Shown: piece after piece, positions 12,998 through 22,784 of the stretch
Layout of the letters: each line of letters begins with the position of its first letter
Numbering within the stretch: position 1 is the stretch's first letter
NCBI GenBank assembly: GCA_002914845.1
Contig: JXTC01000061.1
Span: forward strand, 984,222-1,048,221
Source of the DNA: Trema orientale
Taxonomy: Eukaryota; Streptophyta; Magnoliopsida; Rosales; Cannabaceae
Direction of reading: 5' to 3'
Length of the DNA: 64,000 nt
Program-made: the position numbers and the translations under genes
The notes under the pieces: model-generated
The model's database searches: none
The model's input: only the letters and a program-made list of their open reading frames with translations
Told to the model about the DNA's origin: nothing

Positions 12998-13385
12998 GAG
13001 AAATTACACGATATACGGTGTTTCAGAAAAAAAAATTTGAAAAATACGGTGGTTTTTTTTTTTTAAGGTGCGGTACGATTTTTATTAGAAACATATTGTT
13101 TTCTAAACATATTTAGAAAACTACCATTTTTTTAAAATAGTAACTAGTTTCTGGTAACCAGTAATCAAAGATATTTATAACTGGTATATAACTAGTAACT
13201 AGTAACCAGTAACCAGTTTCCAGAAACTAGTAACTAATAACTATTTTAAAAATAGTATTTTTCTAAATATTTTTTAAAAATGATATTTTCCTAATAAAAA
13301 TCGTACGAAAATTGGAAAAAAAAAGTGGGACTTCCGTAGATTTGTAATTTTTTTCGGTTTTTGTAGGTATAAGTGTTAGAAGCCC
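12998..13385 (+). repeat. AGTAAC-rich interspersed repeat, copy 1
   Basis: It begins with GAAATTACACGATATACGG and ends near GTATAAGTGTTAGAAGCCC. The outer sequences form an imperfect inverted repeat (AAAATACGG toward each end), and the middle is a patchwork of short AGTAAC and GGTAAC words. A second, truncated copy lies at about 13798-14122 and a third at 22391-22780. The MITE-like nature is inferred. Confidence 0.65.
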
Positions 13386-14510
13386 ATATACATATATGAG
13401 GCTAAGAAAAGGGAAAATTAGGCAGGGGCTTTTTAGATCATACTTTGCAAAATGGTCGATTTTCAAATACTATTAAAAAATAGACTAATTTTTAAAATTA
13501 TTTAAAAATAGCCGTTTTTCATATTTAGTATATCAAAATGTATTGATTTATTTTATAAAATTGATTTATTTTCTTTTAAAAATTAATTTACTTTATAAAA
13601 ATTGATCTAACAAAAAACAACCATTTATCAAAATAAAGTTATAAAACGGTCATTTATTAATTAAGTGCAAAAAACAGTCGTTCTTTAAAATTGATTTTTT
13701 AAAAAAGGTCATTTCTTATAAATACTCATTAGGCAATCTACGGCCATTTTATAATATAATTGTAAATTTACAATGCACCCAGTTTTTTAATATCTTGTAC
13801 GAAATTTTTTAAAAAATACCACTTTTTAAAATATTTTTTAAAAAATATTATTTTTTAAAATAGTTATTAGTAACCAGTAACTTGTTTTCGAGTACTGGTA
13901 ACTAGTAACCAAAAGTATTTATAATTATTATATAACTGATAATTGTTAATCGGTAACCAGTTTTCAAACATTGGTAACTAGTAATCATTTTTAAAAATAG
14001 TATTTTTCTAAAAATTTTTAAAGAGTGGTATTTAAAAAAATGGTACATGAATTGGAAAAAAAAAAACTGATTCACCGTATTTTTGTAATTTTTTTTTTTT
14101 TGTAGGTAAAAGTGTTAGAAACTAAAAATGGTTCTCCGATATCTTGTATAAGATTTGATTCTTTTCTTTCGTTGTAGTGATTACAATTTCGGCTTTGTAG
14201 CTAAGTCACCGAATTTTGGATCATAGTTTGTAAAATGGTCGTTTTTTAAATACTAATAAAAAATAGTTGAATTTTGAAAATTATTTAAAAAATAATCATT
14301 TTTTATATTTAGTATATCAAAATATATTGATTTATTTTTTGAAAATTGATTTATTTAAAAAAAATTTGATTTACTCTATAAAAAATAGATCAGCTGAAAA
14401 ACAATCATGTATCAAAATAAAATTATAAAATGGTCATTTATTAAATAAGTGCAAAAAACGACCATCTTTTATTGATCCAAAAAAAATTTATTTCTTATAA
14501 ATATATTTAT
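12998..14510. repeat. Two-unit direct duplication of AT-rich repeat DNA
   Basis: Unit 1 (about 12998-13740) and unit 2 (about 13798-14510) share the same order of sub-blocks with 740-783 bp offset. The first block is rich in GTAACTAG/AACCAGTAAC and ends near GTAGGTATAAGTGTTAGAA; the second begins GGATCATA.TTTG.AAAATGG. The copies are visibly diverged, so the duplication is old. No coding sequence is present. Confidence 0.7.
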
Positions 14511-15571
14511 TAAATAGAACCCATTTGGGATAATTTTTACTTTGAGAAGTAAATGTATTAGAAAATCTTCTTAAAAAAATCAGTGAAGTCATAATTCATT
14601 AAAAAGCTCTTTTAAATGTAAAAAAAAAAAAACTTATAAAATTTCATCCAAATATCTTTAAAAATAACTTTTTTTTAAACTCTAAAACATCTTTAAAAGC
14701 AACGTCAACAACCCATAATATAATACAATATATGAAATTATAAGTATGATTATTTGTAGCTGATAAGAATGGTCCAGTCAGAGTCCGCCACATTTTTGTT
14801 TATTTATTATGTATTTTTCTGATAAATTATTTTCGGCAGGCAAAGTGTTCAGTTCAGTTCAGGATGAGTACGTGGAGTCATTTGTGAAATAGCCATTAGG
14901 CAATGGACTGTACACAGCGTCAAGTCCAAATTGCCAGTTTGTTTAATGGGGCCCACCAATTGACCAATGTCCAATGCAGACACAAACAGGTGGGCCGGAG
15001 TCCATTCTCTGATACCAGCTAAAAATATTAATACGCTGGAGGCCAATTTATGCCATGAAACGACATCAGTACTATATATATTAAAGAAGCTAGAGTTTTT
15101 TTTTTTTCTTTTTTTTCAAACGATTTTATTCGCAATTCAATTATGTCAGACTCAAGAGTTTTAGTATCGAAAGAGAATAATTTACTCCGTATGCTTTGGA
15201 AGAGAGTAGTTGATATGTAATTCATTTAAAAATTTGGCTTTGACAGTGCGGATAAAACTATAAAAGCTTAAATTGGCCTAGCACTCTATTCTAAGACAAG
15301 AAATATTAAATGTTAGATTGTTTAAGGCGAAATACTAATGTTATAAGAGATGCGCTAGCATTAGTCCAAATTTTGGGACTAAAAAAGGAATATATAAATA
15401 ACTCATTTTTTATATATGCACTACACAATATGTATGTTGTAATCTTTCTTTCCATTAATGCCTTCTTTTATTTGAAGAATCGTATAATTTGTGCGCATGA
15501 ATTATATATTCTGATAGCAAAGAATATTTGTCTCTGGTCAATTTAAGCCTTAATTCGATGAATATTAAGGG

Positions 15572-16040
15572 ATAATCTAAAAACATCCTTCTATTATGTC
15601 TAAATACCACTTTTAATATTCTATTTTTTATAAAACCCAAAAGATTCTATTTTTCAAAAATAGGAAATTAAAAAAAAAAAAAAAAACCTTGTTATCCCTT
15701 TGGTTAGACTTAAAATGTGAAATATCAAAAATACCTTGTATATATTTGAAAAATATATTACCAAATACTCTTCATTATCTAATTAATTTTTTATTTAAAA
15801 AAAAAAGTAAATTATTTTTTTTCTTCAAGTTATTGAAAAGTTTTGATAATGTTTTTCTTTTTTTTAAAATAATTTTTAGATTATTCTTTTTTATAGAAAC
15901 CAATCAAGGGTTGTTTGGATATCAATATTCTAAGGATATTAATGTTATTTAGAAAAGAATTTAGGAAACAATTTGACCAAAAATAGAAGAATTGTTGCTT
16001 TATTCATATTTTAGAAAATAGAAGGATATTTTCATATTGG
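15572..16040. repeat. Possible degenerate foldback repeat
   Basis: ATCCTTCTATT near 15587 recurs inverted near 16017 (AATAGAAGGATAT), giving about 25 bp of imperfect terminal inverted repeat around AT-rich DNA. No convincing target duplication was seen, and the foldback element at 16041 abuts it directly. Confidence 0.35.
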
Positions 16041-16853
16041 GTTTTTGGTATGATTAGTTCCTGAATTTTTAGTTAATTTGTAATGTGTTCCCTAATTTAT
16101 TTTTTTCTGACAATTAGTACCTTAAATTTATAAAACCATTGCAAACTACCCATTTCCGTTAATAACTATCAAATTTTGGATAAATTTAGACATATGTTAG
16201 TCATGTGCAAGTTTTTAAGGGCATAATGATTATCTCACTTGGTTTGGAGGCAAAAATAACAAATAAGAGTTTGGAGGGGAAAAATTTGTTTTGAAATTCA
16301 AATTTTTAAACAATTAAAGAATAAACAAAATAACTCTAAATTATAATGACATTATCAATTTAACAATGCTAAACTTCAAAAATAAATCTATTGAATTTTT
16401 TGAAAAAATAAAACGTTGCTTGAATTTTAATATGAAAACATTTAATAAAAAATCAAAATGTTAAATTAATAATATAAATAATATAGCCTTTAAAAATAAC
16501 TCAAAAAATTATTAAAATACTTAAACTAGTCTTAAAGATAACTCAGCATTTAAGTGAGTAAAATTTTGTTTATTTTTTAATTTTTTAAAAATTTGAATTT
16601 CAAAACTATTTTTTCCTCCTCCAAACTCTCATTTGTTATTTTTGCCTCCAAACCAAGTGAGATAACCATTATACTCTTAAAAAACTTACGCATGACTAGC
16701 ACATGTCTAAATCCATCCAAAATTTGACAGTCATTACCGGAAATGGGTAGTTTGCAACGGTTTTATAAATTCAAGATCTAATTGCCAAAAAAAATTATTT
16801 AAGGAATACATTGCAAATCAACGAAAAATTTAGGGGCTAATCATGCCAAAAAC
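16041..16853. mobile_element. Foldback (MULE-like) element with ~300-bp arms
   Basis: The left arm (about 16041-16345) and right arm (about 16560-16853) are reverse complements of one another with moderate divergence. Matching landmarks are GTTTTTGG(T/C)ATGATTAG at the tips, GCAAACTACCCATTTCCG, and GAGTTTGGAGG. The ~215-bp centre is AT-rich and not coding. Such long terminal inverted repeats are typical of non-autonomous Mutator-like elements. I found no clear 9-bp target duplication, so the family assignment is tentative. Confidence 0.75.
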
Positions 16854-16859
16854 TCTTTT

Positions 16860-18095
16860 AAATTTTATGAGAATAGAGGGTTAATGATATTATTTAGCTA
16901 AAAACAAAAGAATAAGTGATAGAGCCATCGGTCATGACTTCTTTCTCGTAATGAGGATGAAAGAATTTTTTTTTAAAATATGACATCTAAAGTTTTTAGA
17001 AGTATTCCAGATTAATGACATGAAGAAAGTACACAACAAATATACTAAACTCAGAAATGTTTATTATTGATTAATCTATACTTTAGTTCTAACTATTTAA
17101 GAAACATTTCAACAAAAACCGGTTGGTATTTGTCCAAAATTTTCCAAGAACGAATTCCATAAATTTTTATAATATTAATACAAAGACGGGAAAAATGAAC
17201 ATAAAGATAAAAATATGTCAACATATCATTAAGTAGTGGATGATTTATTAAATTATTAAATAAAATTAAAAACAAGTTGCTACTAAAAAATCATAACTAC
17301 TTCAAACGCTAAAACAAAATAACACATCTTCTATTTTTAAATTTTTTTTTATACAAATGGTAATTCAAAACTGAACCAAAAAAGAACGTAAAATTAAAGT
17401 GGCACAGTGAATAGATAAAGATGTGAATTCATATCTTATATGAGGACATTGTTGAAAGAAAAATAATCTAAGTGGGGACCATCACTGATATATTGCATAT
17501 TGATTGTTGAATTATTGATGAAGTGTTTGAGAAACTTCGAGGAAGCTTCCTTCCGCGATAAAAACGAGGCTCTACACCTACTCCTGAAAGGTGTCACAAA
17601 AAGTTATTTGCCATATGTCTTAATTTTTATATATATCGAGATTATTGAGGTTTTATTTTTCCCCCTTTTGTTTGTCTCTTAACTAGAAATTTAATTATGT
17701 ATTACATATTTACATTTATTTAAGCACTCAATGTATCAAAATATTTTATACTCATCAAATTAATGACTAACGAGGCACATTTTGTGTCCTAAGACGTCAC
17801 AAAGCAAAACAAAATTGTTCGTACTGTGAGTACAACAGAACTATAGAAAGAAATATAAATATAACATTGAGGAAGTTCGATCTAAATATAGACTAATTAA
17901 ATCCGTTAATAAAATATGTTTTTACATACCACATGTGACTTTGAGTGGGTGAAGAAGAAGACAAAAAAAGTCCATAAGGAAAACGAGACAAATATAAATA
18001 AATAATATTTGTCTTGAAATATTTCGTCATATAGTATAGATATATATACACACAAACATGAATGATGAGAGACTAGTGACAATTAATTGTGATGT
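16860..18095. other. AT-rich intergenic DNA
   Basis: No gene, structured repeat or RNA gene recognised. A TATATATA tract at about 18040-18050 could serve as a core promoter for the ORF at 18102. Confidence 0.5.
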
Positions 18096-18101
18096 GGTGA
18101 G

Positions 18102-18473
18102 ATGGGTTTGCAGATGGTGGTAGGTGTGGCCAAGATGAAGATGGTAATAATGGGGATGATGGGCTCGCACTCGCACTACTCACAGAGGGCAGTAAGGCCT
18201 ATGGTAGCCGGGCTCTTATTCCCTTTCGTGCTCAAAATCTCACTGAGCTTCACGGTGGTCCGCAGAACCTATTGCGAATTGATGCATGCCTCAAGCCTCT
18301 TCTTTTTCCAGCTTGGTCACATAGCTTTCGATACTACTACTAGTACTACTGCTGCTGCTTCTTCTAGATTCCAAAGGGCTCTTCGTTTGGTTTTTCAGAG
18401 GCTCACTCTTGTCCCCCAACCCCACCAACAGGCCGCCGATAGCTTGCATTCGCTCTCCATGATTGCCCTTTAA
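18102..18473 (+). CDS. Hypothetical 123-residue protein (GC-rich orphan ORF)
   Basis: An uninterrupted ATG-to-stop frame encodes 123 residues. Its base composition (near half GC) contrasts with the strongly AT-rich DNA on both sides, which argues for a real or recently decayed coding sequence. A TATA-like tatatataca lies about 55 bases upstream. The product has a Met/Val-rich start, a hydrophobic stretch around residues 35-55 (MVAGLLFPFVLKISLSF) that could span a membrane, a Thr/Ala/Ser-rich linker and a polar C-terminus. No family was recognised. It may be a small single-exon gene, one exon of a larger gene, or a gene fragment. Confidence 0.4.
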   Translation: MGLQMVVGVAKMKMVIMGMMGSHSHYSQRAVRPMVAGLLFPFVLKISLSFTVVRRTYCELMHASSLFFFQLGHIAFDTTTSTTAAASSRFQRALRLVFQRLTLVPQPHQQAADSLHSLSMIAL

Positions 18474-18719
18474 AAAATTTCTATATATTTACATTTACAT
18501 ATATGCTTTATATATAATTTGTGGTATACTACGACCGATCGAGCTGCTTCCATATATGCACATGGTGTTTCAATTTCTTGAAATTTTGAATTATGCTACT
18601 ACTTTTTGTCCTGTATGACAATGCTTATTATTCCTCATTAATTCATGGTCATGGGTAGTAGCAATATATATATAGTTGATTTAATCATGTCGTGTATATC
18701 TTGGCACGTACACATGTTC

Positions 18720-18767
18720 TTCTAGGAACCGTAGCTTATAATTTGAGACCAGCTACGGTTCCTAGAA
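18720..18767. repeat. Perfect 17-bp inverted repeat with 14-base loop
   Basis: The left arm 18720-18736 (TTCTAGGAACCGTAGCT) and right arm 18751-18767 are exact reverse complements separated by 14 bases. The left arm overlaps the LINE target duplication, so the right arm is an inverted copy of the target at the 5' junction of the LINE. Confidence 0.9.
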
Positions 18768-19434
18768 TTTTTAGTTTTCAGGGAGAAGAATTTTGAGCTT
18801 CATGGCATTCATAAACTAATCATAGCTCAGTATGGTGAGTTCCTACTGGAAGGCAATTCCAAGATGAGCACTACAACAAAACCCAAGAATTAGCTCCCCC
18901 CGGAAGGATGGATCAAGATTAACACAGACGCGTGCGACTGAGACAAGGGATCTCTTGGAGCTGTACTAGCTAGGGACGATAAAGGAGGTACTTTGTTAGC
19001 CTACTCGACCTTCTTTGAGTTCGATGATCCCATCTTGGCTGAAAGTGCAACACTGCTAGAAGGTATTCGACTGGCTCGAGATCATGGCTTCAGACACGTA
19101 GCTTTTGGAAGTGGACTGCCAAGTGGTGGCAAGAGCAAGTTTTGGACATGTGAAAGATCTACCCTGGGAAATCCAATCCTTGACCATGGAATGCAGGATG
19201 CTCCTTCACGACTACGATACGTGGGAGATTGAGTAGATTCCTAGAGAGATTAACACTAGTGCTCACAATTTAGCAATTTGGTGTAGGGAGTACAATGTTT
19301 CGGGTCTTATCCAAGTTTCGACTATCCCTTCCCATGTTTGTAATTACGATGTAATGGGACCCTAGTGGCCTGCCTGCTTTTTCCTATCAATGAAACTAAT
19401 TCTTATCGCCAAAAAAAAAAAAAAAAGAAGAAAA
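18743..19434 (+). mobile_element. 5'-truncated LINE tail with RNase H fragment
   Basis: Conceptual translation from about 18902 gives GWIKINTDA, then LGAVLARDDKGG, then ILAESATLLEGIRLARDHGF, and after a frame change HNLAIWCREYNVSGL. This is the RNase H domain (RVT_3) at the C-terminus of plant LINE polyproteins. The Asp of NTDA and the Glu of AESATLLEG are kept, but the usual ESD Asp is replaced (FGSGL). One in-frame stop (18938-18940) and shifts after about residue 80 make it a pseudogene. The element ends in poly(A) at 19411-19426. It is flanked by 19-bp direct repeats, 18724-18742 and 19435-19453 (17 of 19 identical), the target duplication of LINE insertion. Confidence 0.82.
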
Positions 19435-19650
19435 AGGAACCGTTGCTGATAATATTTGATGGACTTAATTGTATTAATAGATCAGATATATCCAGTACGT
19501 GCATACGCACATTGCGTTTTACTAGGGTCGATGTTCATGTACCGTATAGTTATGTAGCTACTCGTGTTGTTTGTAATTGTATAAGGAAGAAATTAAGATT
19601 ATTTAATATATATATATATATGGTTCACAACAAATATATAATATATATTT

Positions 19651-19921
19651 GGGTTGCCAATCCAGTAGGTATTTTTTTTTACGTATGTATAGGTATTTTT
19701 TTTTACGTATGTATAGGTATTTTTTTTTAGCTGTTGAATCAATCATCTAATGGTAATCTAACGGCTAAAATGAGGTGCATGAAAAGATGTACATTATTAA
19801 TACTATTTCTCTCTCTTACTTTTTACAATAAAAAAATATGCATAATAAATTTTCATTGACCAAAATGATACCTATGTGTAGGTAAAAAAAATAAAAATAA
19901 ATACCAACTGGATCGGTGCCC
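19651..19921 (+). mobile_element. MITE, copy 1, with 8-bp target duplication
   Basis: The ends are GGGTTGCCAATCC and, reverse-complemented, GGGCACCGATCC, continuing to GGTAT on both sides. The 8-bp direct repeats ATATATTT lie at 19643-19650 and 19922-19929. An 8-bp duplication suggests a hAT-like origin. It contains a 24-bp unit repeated 2.6 times at 19667-19729. A second copy lies inverted at 59064-59300. Confidence 0.8.
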
Positions 19922-20876
19922 ATATATTTGTTCATTACAAATTAAGAAGAGAAAAATCGTGAATCGCCGCACATGAAATAGATACTTCTGTAATATTCTC
20001 CATCAGTTAAGCAAACTTTAACTATACCAATATATGTGTTTGTTCAAAACATTTAATAAATTATAGCAATGCATGATTCACGAGGTACTAACTACAAATG
20101 CTATCTTATTTGGCACACTTGACCCATCGGGATATCTTTTGCAGGTTATTATAAGTTTTTCAGTATTGTACCTCTATGAGCCGCTCACGAGTACTTCATT
20201 TAGTACTTACTATTTTGTGTAGAAAATTTGATAGGTATTGGCGTGTGAATGCACATCACGCACCTTCAGGTGGTTCATCTTGAAGGAAGTTCAAAATTCA
20301 GATTTAATGTAAATGTAATTCGTATAACCTTATTCAAATGTAGATTTTTCGCTAGCTAAATGTCGATATCAATGTAATACCTACTAAATCTGCTCCACAA
20401 AATGATGTTAGTGAGGTATGAAATAAAGTACTGAGATAGTAGCAAGGGAAGGAGAATATGTAAGAACGAGGAAAGATAAATAGACAAATAGGGTTTTGCA
20501 GAAGTGTAGTGGCTTACCTTTTGTGGCAAACAAAGGTACCATTTATAATAGTCTTGTTGTCCCAAAACTATTAGAGTTTGTGACCATGTGTCCCATGAAA
20601 TGGTGGAAATTACATCATCTCCTCGTTGTACAGATAAAGGTAAGTAAGAGTACACATGTTGCTACCAGCGGATCCCATGGTAGTTACCAATTATAAAAGA
20701 TTCTTAAGGTGCTCTTCAAGTGGTCGGATCTTTATTATTGACCAACGTAGTCGGTGGGTAAACATATGGCTTATGAGACTAGCTGGTATTGGTAAAATTC
20801 GATTGCAAGCTCGTTCATTCCCCAACCTTGGATTATACGAGCTGCTTATTCTGCCATGGCTTGGTGCGTATTGTCC

Positions 20877-21405
20877 GATCAGTCCCTTTATATCTTGGGG
20901 TCGGTATTAATCAAGTTTGAGGTCGCGCAGGGATGAGATGGAATAATGACATGCTGTTTTCTTTCGTAAAACCGAGGCTATCTGCTCTTATGCACTTGAC
21001 CGTGAGTCATATGTTGTTTGGGCTAGGGGCAAAAAACGACATACCTCTTTCCTTACCTATCTTTGACACGTGTACATCCGTCGATGGTCAGGGAGAATTA
21101 CCCCTAACAATATATGTACACAAATATTCTATATTGCCCCAAGATCAGTCCTTTTATATATTGGGGTTGGTATTAATCAGGTTCGAGGTCGCGCGGAGAC
21201 GAGATGAACTAAACGAAATATCGTCTTCTTTCATAACCCAAGCCCATATGCTCTTATGCACTCGACATGGGTCAGATGTCATTGGAGTTACGGGCGAAAA
21301 ATGACACACCTCTTTCCTTACTTATCTTTGACATGTGTAAACCAGTTGATGGTCGAAGAGAATTACCCATAACAACGCATATACACAAATGTTCTATATT
21401 ACTAC
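20877..21405 (+). repeat. 266-bp tandem duplication
   Basis: Two units begin at GATCAGTCC (20877 and 21143) and follow the same course: GTATTAATCAAG, GAGGTCGCGC, CTCTTATGCACT, ACACCTCTTTCCTTAC-like, GTACACAAAT/ATACACAAAT. Divergence is moderate. The unit has somewhat higher GC than its surroundings and no persuasive coding frame. It may be part of an unrecognised transposon. Confidence 0.75.
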
Positions 21406-21589
21406 ACAAGTCTTATGTATATATATCATATGTTATAGTCAATTTATTATATACATTTAATTATAAACCATAAATTTTCCTTATATTGATGGCATGGATC
21501 ACCCTAAGAATGGTTGAATTTGCTATTTAGTGACAATTTTGAGAAGAGACAACAATTAATTTTGTAAGTGCTACCAATTTGTGTTATCG

Positions 21590-21995
21590 TAATGTATTTA
21601 AGTCGACATGATTACAACACGACGCAATAACCCGGACACAACACGATTAATATACGTATCAAAAATCTAAACTCAAACATGACACGATTAATACACGTAT
21701 AATACGATATGATACGACACGTATAACCCATTTAATAAATGTGTCATATTATGACTTATTTGATACGATTATTCAAAATTGACACGATTACTTAAATTTA
21801 ACATGATTATGCACTAATTCAATATTCAACTAAACACATGTAATTATATTTAGAATTAATCAAAATCACATTTAAAATATTAAAATATTGATAAATGTGT
21901 CATATTTGTGTCGTATTGACACGACACAAAAACGATACGTTTAATTAAATATGTTACATGAGTCGTATTCAGTTTAAGTGGGTTGACTCAAAACC
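21590..21995. repeat. ACACGA-rich dispersed repeat
   Basis: The stretch is built of many variants of ACACGATTA, CGTGTCGTA and GATACGAC in both orientations, a pattern seen in non-coding plant transposon tails. Ends and family could not be set. Confidence 0.4.
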
Positions 21996-22196
21996 CACTT
22001 ATTTATTATTCGTGCAACATTTATCAACCTAAGATTATCATGAAAATTAAATGGGTCACCCAAAGCTGTTTATTTCATGTAGTTTTCGAGTCGTATCGTC
22101 GTGTCGTATAGATAATTGTCGATCCTATTTTTTTTTTTTTTTGTTAAAGTTATTTTCTAAAAGAAGATTAAAATTCATTGATCACTGTACTGTATA

Positions 22197-22217
22197 TACA
22201 CACACACACACACACAC
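22197..22217. repeat. CA dinucleotide microsatellite
   Basis: About ten CA units in the run following tatata at 22190. Confidence 0.9.
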
Positions 22218-22390
22218 AGACACAGAAAGCCCGTCTCACCTGATCTGATCATATCATATAGATTATTATCCTATCGATCAGTCATAAGACGCCAAGATTC
22301 TCACTTTCTCGTATGAGTTAGTTTTGACGGTGATCATTTGGACCTCAAGTATTTTTGTAGGCTTAGACTAGAGCTAGCCTATCATGATAA

Positions 22391-22780
22391 GAAATTAGAC
22401 AATATACGGTATTTCAGAAAAAAAAAATTGAAAAATACGGTGACTTTGGATTTTTTGAGGTGCGGTACGGTTTTTATTAGAAAAATATCATTTTTAAAAA
22501 AATATTTAGAAAAATACCATTTTTTAAAATAGTAACTAGTTCCTAGTAACCAGTTTCTAGAAACTGGTAACTAGTAACTAAAGATATTTATAACTGATAT
22601 ATAACTAGTAACCCGTAACTAGTAACCGATTTCCAGAAACCGGTAACAAGTAACTATTTTCTAAATATTTTTTAAAAAGTGATATTTGCGTAATAAAAAC
22701 TGTACAAAAATTAGAAAAATGCCTGACTTCCGTATTTTTGTAATTTTTTCAATTTTTGTGGGTATAAGTGTTAAAAACCC
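22391..22780 (+). repeat. AGTAAC-rich interspersed repeat, copy 3
   Basis: It runs from GAAATTAGACAATATACGG to GGTATAAGTGTTAAAAACCC. It matches 12998-13385 along its whole length in the same orientation, including the AGTAACTAG/AACCAGTTTC middle. It is non-coding. Confidence 0.75.
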
Positions 22781-22784
22781 TAAC

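Noticed and set aside
19365-19730. 121-codon ORF with Lys run
   Set aside because: It starts in the LINE 3' end, crosses its poly(A) and ends in a MITE; a chance frame.
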